A stretch of DNA of 6,376 nt from a bacterium (GTDB lineage Bacteria; Spirochaetota; Spirochaetia; JABEVK01), in contig JAJXWL010000120.1 in NCBI GenBank assembly GCA_021781625.1, forward strand, positions 1 through 6,376, given 5' to 3'. Below, piece by piece: positions 1 to 4,938 of the stretch. The notes under the pieces are model-generated. The model did not search any database. It was not told the DNA's origin and saw only the letters and a program-made list of their open reading frames with translations. The position numbers and the translations under genes were made by a program. Within the stretch, counting starts at the first letter, position 1, and the number at the start of each line of letters is the position of its first letter.

Positions 1-296
1 CAATCTTTTCCGTGGCTGAGATGGTATTCGGATGTAAGAAGAGTCTCGACCCTCAGAAGAACCATCGTGCTTTGTTGGAATTCCTTCTCCCATTCAACAT
101 CATTGAGTTTGAACAACGTGACTGCGACAAATATGGCGAGGTGAGACATTTCCTTGAAATGAATGGCACACCGATTGGGACAATCGATACCTTCATTGGG
201 TCGATGGCACTTGCTAGAAACCTCACACTGGTGACGAACAATGTGAAGGAATTCGGCAGGATTCCGCGCATTCAAATAGAGAACTGGATTTTGTAG
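1..296 (+). CDS. vapC: VapC-type PIN-domain ribonuclease toxin, 5' end outside window
   Basis: This is the C-terminal three quarters of a type II toxin. The frame is already open at base 3 (residues IFSVAEMVFG), so the real start lies left of the window and the GTG at 12 is internal. VapC toxins are Mg-dependent ribonucleases that cut tRNA or rRNA and are held inactive by a VapB antitoxin. Visible family marks are the motif-2 acidic residue in SVAEMVFG, the block GTPIGTIDTFIGSMALA with the third catalytic Asp, TLVTNNVKEF near the end and the usual ENW-type C-terminus (IENWIL). The first catalytic Asp (usual DTN motif) would lie upstream and cannot be checked. Spacing of the blocks is normal and no frameshift is seen. 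The partner antitoxin is expected just upstream, outside the window. Family assignment is firm; activity and target are unknown. Confidence 0.88.
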   Translation, partial: IFSVAEMVFGCKKSLDPQKNHRALLEFLLPFNIIEFEQRDCDKYGEVRHFLEMNGTPIGTIDTFIGSMALARNLTLVTNNVKEFGRIPRIQIENWIL

Positions 297-321
297 AGAC
301 CCATTAAAAGAAAAAAAGTTT

Positions 322-670
322 TTGAGAAGCTTATTTACCCGAGCTAATGGGTTCTTCGACGGAAAGGTCGAGACGTTCAAAGGGTTCGAGTTCGTCGACC
401 AGCTTGTCGCTCACCTTCCGCCCCGCAGGACCCAGTTGGTGCACCGGTATGGTATCTATTCCAGCCGAGTCCGGTCAGAAGGATGGACCAAAGCCCACGA
501 GTTCGAACTGAAACCCACCGACGGTGCTGCTGAAAAAGGTTTACGAGGTCGACCCGCTCCTCTGCCCAAACTGCGGCGGAACCATGGTGGTGGCCGGAGT
601 CATCGAATGGGCGGTCCACAAACAATCGGCCTCACACGAGGTACGTGGGCCGCCTATTCCTCAATCCTGA
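322..670 (+). pseudogene. 3' remnant of an IS91/IS801-type transposase
   Basis: Only the C-terminal part of a Y2 (HUH) rolling-circle transposase remains. One frame, from about 370 to 486, reads FEFVDQLVAHLPPRRTQLV followed by RYGIYSSR, which matches the 'fl..L..H.P...q.vryYG.YS.r' block of the IS91 family. The sequence then changes to another frame. From 512 this second frame is open and reads LLKKVYEVDPLLCPNCGG with TMVVAGVIEW, the usual C-terminal zinc-finger-like tail (CPxC), ending at TGA 668-670. A deletion or frameshift therefore lies between about 486 and 512, where the second frame has a TGA at 509. The catalytic HUH and tyrosine motifs, and most of the gene, are absent. The remnant abuts the upstream vapC with only about 25 bp between them, so the left end was lost by recombination or deletion. 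It cannot make an active enzyme. Confidence 0.8.
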
Positions 671-784
671 ACCGACCACTCCCCTCGTGTCCGCGACTTT
701 ACTGGCTACCTGACCCGAATCGCGTTTGGGATTAACAACCGCCGCTGGTCGCGCCCAAAATTGGCTTGGACCGTCGTTGCCAAG
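600..784 (+). mobile_element. IS91-like right terminus (candidate oriIS), copy 1
   Basis: This segment codes for the last 22 residues of the transposase (IEWAVHKQSASHEVRG and the tail to TGA 670) and about 114 bp of non-coding DNA beyond it. The same 185 bp recur at 2084-2268 with about nine substitutions and no indel by hand alignment. Both copies end at CCAAG, after which they share nothing (gtagtggg here, ttcgccg there). A 5-bp stem, CTTGG 765-769 with CCAAG 780-784 and a 10-base loop, closes the end. In IS91-type elements the end downstream of the transposase is the replication origin oriIS, and insertion beside GAAC or CAAG-type tetranucleotides is known. The fit is good, but exact nick sites cannot be set from this window. 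Confidence 0.65.
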
Positions 785-841
785 GTAGTGGGAACCGATT
801 CGAGGGGAGCCTTCTGCCCCGGGATAACAGTTCCTATCAGT

Positions 842-1252
842 TCAGGTTGCCCAGGGATTCACGGTCGTGATCGGCAGGAAGTCGAAATCGGATACGTTGC
901 GGGTCGCAAGGACGGCACCGTGTGCCGCGCAGATGGCGGCAATCATCCCGTCCTCGACACTTAACCCCCGTCCGATGGCACGGGAGTTCTCTCTTAACAC
1001 CGCGTAGATTCTGGCCGCTACCTCGTCATAAGGAAGGATGATCGCTTGGTGAAGCAGCACCTCTTCAATGGATACCAACAAACCATCCCGGCGCTTGCCT
1101 GGAGGAAGCAGCCGAACTCCCGTGAATAGTTCCCCGACGGTGATGGAGGTCAGAGCCAAAGCATCCGTCTGAACATGCAACCACTGCATGACAGCCGGCG
1201 AAGGTTCAAAGCGCACGGTTTCGGAGATGAGGTTTGTGTCTAGGACGATCAC
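842..1252 (-). CDS. vapC: VapC/FitB-type PIN-domain ribonuclease toxin
   Basis: This is a complete 136-residue PIN-domain toxin. The start is taken as GTG 1252-1250, which gives the canonical N-terminus MIVLDTNLISE. A longer upstream reading would only cover the antitoxin gene. The acidic residues expected for the metal site are D5 (LDTN), E41 (SITVGELFTG), D101 (GLSVEDGMIAA) and D122 (ATRNVSDF). The LLPPGKRRDGL segment and the NPW end are typical of the plasmid-stability StbB/FitB branch. The start overlaps the vapB stop (GTGA), and there is no clear ribosome binding site inside vapB, so translation is probably coupled to the antitoxin. All key residues are present, so it is likely a functional RNase; its RNA target is not known. 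The gene points toward the IS91-like terminus at 600-784. Confidence 0.93.
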   Translation of the reverse strand: MIVLDTNLISETVRFEPSPAVMQWLHVQTDALALTSITVGELFTGVRLLPPGKRRDGLLVSIEEVLLHQAIILPYDEVAARIYAVLRENSRAIGRGLSVEDGMIAAICAAHGAVLATRNVSDFDFLPITTVNPWAT

Positions 1253-1476
1253 GACAGATCGACAGTTCGTGTTTCTGAACGCGAAGGAATCGGCAGTTCG
1301 TCGCCTCTCAGGTTCTCGGTTGCCTTGACCCACCTAGGCCACCATTTGCGGCCGCGGACGGCCTGGGCGAGAATATCACGCACCTCGGACTCCATCGAAC
1401 GTCCGTGCGATTCCGCTTGGGCTTTCAGGTCCTGGTAGATTTCGTCTTCGAGCTGGCGTACGGTCAAAGTCGACAT
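1249..1476 (-). CDS. vapB: VapB/FitA-type ribbon-helix-helix antitoxin
   Basis: The protein has 75 residues and begins MSTLTVRQLEDEIYQDLKAQ. The start ATG 1476-1474 is preceded by GAGGAG about nine bases upstream, which decides it against the longer open frame reaching 1542. The first 45 residues match the FitA-like ribbon-helix-helix domain: a beta strand (STLTVRQL), then a helix ending in HGRSMESEVRDILAQAV. In this family two such chains form one DNA-binding unit. The remaining tail, rich in Trp and basic residues (GRKWWPRW) then polar, should wrap the toxin and block its active site. It is the first gene of the operon; its TGA overlaps the toxin GTG. By family analogy it would repress its own promoter, and palindromes lie just upstream (1490-1519). 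Confidence 0.92.
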   Translation of the reverse strand: MSTLTVRQLEDEIYQDLKAQAESHGRSMESEVRDILAQAVRGRKWWPRWVKATENLRGDELPIPSRSETRTVDLS

Positions 1477-1489
1477 AAGAATAATCTCC

Positions 1490-1539
1490 TCGTACGAATG
1501 TGCATTCAATATGCTAGCACGAATAATCCAACGATTCAA
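1490..1539 (-). promoter_or_regulatory. candidate vapBC promoter and autoregulatory operator
   Basis: On the minus strand a -35-like TTGAAT (1539-1534) and -10-like TAGCAT (1516-1511) are 17 bp apart, each with four of six consensus bases. The 8-bp palindrome TGCTAGCA (1512-1519) overlaps the -10, and a second palindrome, TCGTACGA (1490-1497), lies beside the ribosome binding site. From memory, the gonococcal FitAB operator uses TGCTATCA-type half sites, which differ from TGCTAGCA at one base. Promoter and operator are predictions from the sequence only. Confidence 0.4.
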
Positions 1540-1852
1540 CAAGTATGGGCCGATAAGACCCGGTTGGTCGAGTTGGTACGAGTTTTGGATTCTGCGTCAG
1601 CGGCGGTGTTTCGGCGGTTACTTGGCTACCAGGCGTCCACCGTCCTAAAGGATGTCGGCTGGACGCATACTACCGAAGCAGGAAACTTGCCACATGTCAT
1701 GTTAATTCGGAGGAGGACCGTCGTGGTCTGTCTGAAACCGCAACGCGGATAGGTGGCGCGAGAATTTTCTTCTCGCTTACTAAATGTTGGGAAAGTTGTA
1801 TGGATCATCGTTTCTTGGCTTATTTCTTGCGTTGAAATTTCTCGGAGGATGT
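1540..1852. other. stretch without a convincing gene
   Basis: No reading frame here has both a credible start and a recognisable domain. A plus-strand frame stays open to TAG 1750-1752, but it begins inside the antisense of vapB and has no start near a ribosome binding site. Its translation (for example RLVELVRVLDSASAAVFRRL) could be a decayed gene tail, though I do not recognise it. Two inverted repeats are present: GCGAGAA 1758-1764 with TTCTCGC 1770-1776 (5-base loop, no following T run), and GTCC 1635-1638 with GGAC 1661-1664, enclosing TCCT/AGGA. These may be transcript ends or chance. Confidence 0.35.
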
Positions 1853-2083
1853 ATGACACAGCAACACGTTCCGGCTATGGACGCAAAATACTGGGCGGCT
1901 TCGACCAGAACCAGCATCTGGCATTCTTTTGGGCGCGAATAATAGCAGTAAGAACCGCCGCAACGAATATCGGGGACATTTCTGGGGATTTGAAACTGAC
2001 TCGTCCTTTAGTCTTGGTCGCACTTGTACTGTTCCTCAGCGTCCTAGTTTTTGGCTGGATGCTGTTCAACAAAAGGCACTTAA
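1853..2083 (+). pseudogene. frameshifted remnant of a small membrane protein gene
   Basis: A GGAGG at 1844-1848 precedes ATG 1853, giving MTQQHVPAMDAKYWAA, but this frame stops at TAA 1940-1942. From roughly 1890 another frame carries protein-like sequence: LAFFWARIIAVRTAATNIGD and then a clear hydrophobic helix LVLVALVLFLSVLVFGWMLF. The simplest reading is a single gene of perhaps 75-80 residues with at least two membrane segments, broken by a +/-1 frameshift around 1890-1930. The second frame then runs without a stop into the second IS91-like end at 2084 and finishes there at 2154, so the original 3' end of the gene is gone. I do not recognise a named family. The evidence is the ribosome binding site, the hydrophobic helix and the frame switch; decay is inferred. 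Confidence 0.4.
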
Positions 2084-2268
2084 TCATCGAATGGGCGGTC
2101 CTGCAACAATCGGCCTCACACGAGGTCCGTGGGCCGCCTATTCCTCAATCCTGAACCGACCACTCCCCTCGTGTCCGCGACTTTACTGGCAACCTGACCT
2201 GAATCGCGTTTGGGATTTACAACCGCCGCTGTTCGCGCCCAAAATTGGCTTAGACCGTCGTTGCCAAG
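2084..2268 (+). mobile_element. IS91-like right terminus, copy 2 (solo end)
   Basis: This is the second copy of the 185-bp element end, in the same orientation as 600-784 and about 95% identical by hand count. It begins at the same base (TCATCGAATGG) and ends at the same CAAG (2265-2268). It carries the last transposase codons (IEWAVLQQSASHEVRG to TGA 2152-2154) and the non-coding terminus, but no other transposase sequence lies upstream. The terminal stem has one mismatch here (CTTAG against CCAAG). The preceding membrane-protein frame is fused in frame to these codons. Such a solo end could come from one-ended transposition, an internal deletion, or a duplication that copied only the terminus. 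Confidence 0.65.
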
Positions 2269-2343
2269 TTCGCCGTTTTTTTTGTGCTTATGGAAAGCAC
2301 CCACCAGCTGTCAAGAGCTTTCTTGGTAGAGAAAGTCACTGCT

Positions 2344-2369
2344 CAACCTGTTAAAAATCGAACAGGTTG
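2344..2369. repeat. 26-bp palindrome, copy 1
   Basis: CAACCTGTT (2344-2352) and AACAGGTTG (2361-2369) pair perfectly over 9 bp with an 8-base loop, AAAAATCG. The same structure returns at 2659-2684. The outer pair is C-G here and T-A there, so pairing is kept although the bases changed. Confidence 0.75.
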
Positions 2370-2389
2370 GCGCCTTGTACGGCAAAATT

Positions 2390-2432
2390 TCTCCTTTTTC
2401 GGGCAAACGGGAACAGCCTGAAAAGGGGGAGA
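2390..2432. repeat. long imperfect hairpin
   Basis: TCTCC (2390-2394) pairs with GGAGA (2428-2432). TTTTTCGGGC (2395-2404) pairs with GCCTGAAAAG (2416-2425) through two G-T wobbles. Two G residues (2426-2427) bulge out and the loop is 11 bases. That makes about 15 pairs, strong enough to fold as RNA or as single-stranded DNA. Confidence 0.55.
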
Positions 2433-2658
2433 CATCGTGATTACGTCATCGCCGTTTTGTGACTCAATCTGCGCTGTAAATAGCCGAAAACCTTTTCATT
2501 TCAAGTCACAGTTACAGCCAAATCGTGATTGCAACTCCGCGCTTTTGTGACACGAACGTGATTTTTCGAAGCATAAGAGCGTTCTAGGATTGAAAATCTT
2601 GTACAGGAAGCCGGTCACAACCCCAATTTTGCACGGGAGCAAGGTTCTGTTGAAGAGT

Positions 2659-2684
2659 TAACCTGTTAAAAATTGAACAGGTTA
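2659..2684. repeat. 26-bp palindrome, copy 2
   Basis: TAACCTGTT (2659-2667) and AACAGGTTA (2676-2684) pair over 9 bp with loop AAAAATTG. It lies 17 bp beyond the stop of the broken rpn gene, so it could end that transcript. No T run follows on either strand, so a standard intrinsic terminator is not supported. Confidence 0.7.
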
Positions 2685-2701
2685 GTGCTCTTTAGGCGTT
2701 G

Positions 2702-3404
2702 TTATCGTTGCAGGTTCTCTATTTCATCTGTGCTAAGCCCCGTGGTTTGAACGACCTGGTCAACCGTTAGCCCCAGGTCCAAGAGCTTTTTGGCCATCAG
2801 ACGTTTCTCGGCCTGCAAGCGGGCTTCACCCTCTCTTGCGGCTTCTTTGCGTCCTTCTTGAATTAGTGCCTGAGCCGTAGTCATGATGTCCTCCTTCAAA
2901 AACGAATCGGTAATCCACTTGTTAACATGGTCAATCAGATCGGTTGCACTTAGCATCGAGCTAGAAACAAGATACAACCTTAGTGACCTAAAGTCAGGGA
3001 TGTGGAGAAAGGCATGCCCCAAGGTTTTGACGAGCCGATCCAACGCCTCTAGAACTAAGTTTACTTGGGTTCGGGAGTATTTCATAGCCCAAAAAGCCGC
3101 AGCTGTCTCGGGTCAAAGGGGTAAGTTAGGTATTGCAGTCGTTGTAAGATTTGTGCTCGATCAAAAAGTACAACTGAAGAGGCAGACTAGCACTTTGACC
3201 CGAAAATAACACCGTAGCTGCCAAGTCCGAGAAATGTTCTTTGTGTTCTTCATCCACGAAGGTGCCATCCTGAACGGCTAGAGTCGCCCAGTCGAGGTGA
3301 GTAAGCAGGGTAGGGGGCAAAACAACTTTCAGCAATTCGGTCAGGTGTTCCGGTTCTGAAAACCACGACTTAAAAAACTTGTCGTGGGGGTGGCTGAGGT
3401 CCAT
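2702..3404 (-). pseudogene. Rpn/YhgA-like PD-(D/E)XK nuclease gene with internal deletion and frame break
   Basis: Two open pieces in different frames together form the ends of one gene. The 5' piece starts at ATG 3404 (or 3407), just after AAAGGAG, and reads MDLSHPHDKFFKSWFSEP. It keeps the nuclease core residues, D60 in HFSDLAATVLF and E83-x-K85 in FLIEHKSYND, then stops at 3126-3128. The 3' piece is open from about 3115 to TAA 2702-2704. It reads PETAAAFWAMKYSRTQVNLV, later DIMTTAQALIQEGRKEAARE and a Leu-rich helical tail, as in the C-terminus of this family. Rpn proteins (recombination-promoting nucleases, Transposase_31-like) are usually near 300 residues. These pieces total about 225, so roughly 60-90 central residues are missing. 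The catalytic core is retained in the first piece, but the shortened 92-residue protein is unlikely to fold normally. Confidence 0.75.
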
Positions 3405-3415
3405 CATGGCTCCTT

Positions 3416-3469
3416 TAGGTGGTCGCACCTGCTCAGTGTGTTGCACTTCGGCAGTGCGTTGCACCTAAA
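3416..3469. repeat. three 18-bp tandem repeats in front of the rpn-like gene
   Basis: Three units of exactly 18 bp end their common GCAC at 3428, 3446 and 3464. The best two share CAGTGYGTTGCAC (3434-3446 and 3452-3464); the unit at 3416-3433 is degenerate (GGTCGCAC). They lie just upstream of the ribosome binding site of the minus-strand rpn-like gene, so they fall in its leader. They could be an operator array or a minisatellite. Because 18 is a multiple of three, they also produce a six-residue repeat in open frames, which should not be read as protein. Confidence 0.6.
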
Positions 3470-3566
3470 CGACAGGTAAAACCTCCAAAGCGATTCAAAA
3501 GATTGGGAGCCCCATGTATTGAACATTACAGGACCGGAGACTACGTCATTATTCAATGAATCGATC

Positions 3567-3595
3567 TTGACATGAAATTTGAAATGAACTAAGGT
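3567..3595 (+). promoter_or_regulatory. candidate sigma70-like promoter for the CPBP gene
   Basis: A perfect -35 TTGACA (3567-3572) is followed after exactly 17 bp by TAAGGT (3590-3595), a weak -10 with three of six consensus bases. Transcription would begin near 3602, about 20 bases before ATG 3624, in a region of low GC. The ribosome binding site before 3624 is poor (GGTG at 3614-3617), so initiation may be weak. Confidence 0.45.
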
Positions 3596-3623
3596 AAAAA
3601 AAAGGCTACCGTTGGTGATTATT

Positions 3624-4742
3624 ATGAAAAAAGCATTCATTTGGTTGAGTCTTGTTTTTATTTGCGGAATTGGTACCCCCATTTGGGCGATTGGTCTGAA
3701 TCCTGTTAAGCCTACCCCCAACAAGGATAGCTTGACTCGCGCTCAAGTCTTAGAGGCTACAGGCCTTTCTTTTTCAGGGTTTTTGGGGGATGATTTAAGT
3801 TCATTTATCCCCGCTCAATATGGCACTTTGCAACAAACTTCAAAGCTGTTTTTTATGAATCTTGAAGGTGCACCACTTTGGTCTTTTGATAGCTCAGAAG
3901 GTGCCATGTTGTCATCAGTAATAAACGCTTCGGAAGCAGAAGGTTATCTTCTTCAGGCTAACGGCTTAGGCTCAAGCGACCTGGGACAGCAAATTTCCAA
4001 TGACCTTTCAGATAACTTTCACTATTTTGGATGGCATACGGCGTTTTGGTCGACGTATCAAACCTATGCCGATGCACGGGAACGGTCCGATGATCCAGCG
4101 TATCTGACACACCCGTTTCATCGAGCGCATTTGAGTGATCTCTTAGCTGCACCTTTTAACCCATCACAACTTCTCAAATGGCAGACGGATGCGGTTCTTC
4201 TACCTCTCACAGCAATTCACGTGGCTGCATTTATTCCTGAAATGCCATTTTACAATGGACAAAACTCCGTCTTTTCTACTGGGAAAGCCTATATCGGCAA
4301 CACTCAGGTTCCTATATATGCTTTGGTAGGCTATGCGGCATTGTATACAGCCGCACTGATACTTCCTACTGCCATAGGAGAGGAGGCGTTGACGCGTGGG
4401 ACGGAATATGAAGAATGGAAAGTATCTCTGGGAGTAGTGCCAGCTCGATTGGTTGAGGCGGCAACTTTTGCGGCCTATCATATTCCTGGCGATCTTACAG
4501 CAAATGGATTTACAAGCCCGGTTCTGTTAGGTACTGCATTCGTAGGCAGGTATCTTATGGCACTTTGGTTTCAAAATGGTTACGACGACGGCGGACTTGC
4601 AGAATCAGTATTTGATCATTTCTGGTTGGATGCCTTAGGTATATTTTCCAACTACCTGCTTTCCTCTGGAGTACCTCAATCTTACTATTCTACAGCCTCT
4701 GGAGCGTCGGTTATTCAAATAAATTTTTCAATTCCGCTATAA
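3624..4742 (+). CDS. CPBP-family intramembrane protease with signal peptide and long N-terminal region
   Basis: The 372-residue protein has three parts. Residues 1-22 are a signal peptide (MKKAFIWLSLVFICGIGTPI, cleavage expected after IWA), which decides for ATG 3624 over the TTG at 3612. Residues 23 to about 190 are mostly polar, include NFHYFGWHTAFWSTYQTY, ADARERSDD and LLAAPFNPSQLLKW, and match no family I can name. The rest is hydrophobic and has all three signatures of the CPBP (CAAX protease/bacteriocin-processing) family: E253-E254-x3-R258 (GEEALTRG), F282-x3-H286 (FAAYH) and H332-x3-D336 (HFWLD). Such enzymes are membrane-embedded glutamic proteases; the substrate here is unknown. Most bacterial CPBP proteins lack a cleaved signal and such a long extra region. 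It is probably transcribed from 3567-3595. A truncated sister copy lies at 5560, and a predicted exported protein sits between them. Confidence 0.82.
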   Translation: MKKAFIWLSLVFICGIGTPIWAIGLNPVKPTPNKDSLTRAQVLEATGLSFSGFLGDDLSSFIPAQYGTLQQTSKLFFMNLEGAPLWSFDSSEGAMLSSVINASEAEGYLLQANGLGSSDLGQQISNDLSDNFHYFGWHTAFWSTYQTYADARERSDDPAYLTHPFHRAHLSDLLAAPFNPSQLLKWQTDAVLLPLTAIHVAAFIPEMPFYNGQNSVFSTGKAYIGNTQVPIYALVGYAALYTAALILPTAIGEEALTRGTEYEEWKVSLGVVPARLVEAATFAAYHIPGDLTANGFTSPVLLGTAFVGRYLMALWFQNGYDDGGLAESVFDHFWLDALGIFSNYLLSSGVPQSYYSTASGASVIQINFSIPL

Positions 4743-4778
4743 TCTCGCAAACAATTTAAGAAACTCGGATGAACTAAG

Positions 4779-4859
4779 ATGCTTTCAATTATCATACCGA
4801 CATTTAATCGGCTGGACTTTTTAACTGGATCGAAAGTTTTGTTCGAATTAGGCCTATAA
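4779..4859 (+). pseudogene. vestige of a family 2 glycosyltransferase (N-terminus only)
   Basis: A 26-codon frame reads MLSIIIPTFNRLDFL and then diverges to a stop (TAA 4857-4859). The first 15 residues are the textbook start of GT-A fold family 2 glycosyltransferases: the first beta strand followed by the PTFNR turn. Nothing after residue 15 looks like a glycosyltransferase, and normal members have at least 220 residues, so a deletion has removed almost the whole gene. No good ribosome binding site is present. It suggests a glycan or envelope biosynthesis gene once lay between the two CPBP-related genes. A chance match of this length is possible but unlikely. Confidence 0.5.
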
Positions 4860-4874
4860 GGAACCGAGGTGATA

Positions 4875-4903
4875 TTGTTCTGCAACCTCGTTAAACATAG
4901 AGT
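4875..4903 (+). promoter_or_regulatory. weak candidate promoter for the PEGA-like gene
   Basis: TTGTTC (4875-4880) and TAGAGT (4898-4903) are 17 bp apart, with four of six consensus bases each. They lie about 36 bp before GTG 4939. This is the best pair in the gap, but similar pairs occur by chance. Confidence 0.25.
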
Positions 4904-4938
4904 AAATTAGATTGATTTCGTATCAAATGGAGGAGCAA

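Larger units (their letters stand above)
2269..2701. other. structured non-coding region with serial stem-loops
   Basis: No coding sequence is supported over 430 bp. Four stem-loops follow each other within 150 bp: GTGCTT/AAGCAC (2284-2300), CTTTCT/AGAAAG (2318-2335), the 9-bp palindrome at 2344-2369 and a long imperfect hairpin at 2390-2432. A second copy of the palindrome closes the region at 2659-2684. Two imperfect 29-bp direct repeats (2435-2463 and 2523-2551, 22 of 29 identical) both begin TCGTGATT and end TTTTGTGAC. An 8-T run lies at 2276-2283 but precedes, rather than follows, a hairpin, so it is not a standard terminator. The region could be a non-coding RNA, a MITE-like element or debris of a mobile element; the sequence alone does not decide. 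Confidence 0.45.

Noticed and set aside
761..964. Plus-strand open frame opposite vapC
   Set aside because: It is antisense to the clear PIN-domain gene and matches nothing recognisable.
1925..1940. TTTTGGGCGCGAA at about 1928-1940 matching the reverse complement of the element end
   Set aside because: A 13-base match in inverted orientation is near chance expectation for a window of this size and the similarity does not extend.
2276..2300. Intrinsic terminator from the 8-T run and hairpin
   Set aside because: The T run comes before the hairpin on the plus strand and becomes an A run after it on the minus strand, so neither orientation works.
1929..2354. Plus-strand 141-codon open frame across the element end
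   Set aside because: It reads the IS91-like terminus and its flank in a frame different from the transposase tail, gives low-complexity Pro/Arg-rich sequence and has no ribosome binding site.
2338..2375. Integron attC-like site at the first palindrome (GCTCAAC ... GTTGGCG)
   Set aside because: The left core fits RYYYAAC, but the right core breaks GTTRRRY, the second palindrome copy fits neither, and there is no integrase or cassette.
3404..3724. Minus-strand frame with a CNALPK-CNTLSR type six-residue repeat
   Set aside because: The repeat is the translation of the 18-bp tandem DNA array, and the frame covers the CPBP promoter and start in antisense, so it is not a credible protein.
4851..4863. 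GCCTATAAGGAA shared with 5541-5552 upstream of the second CPBP gene
   Set aside because: A 12-base match is about what chance gives in this window; the second occurrence is explained as a ribosome binding site.
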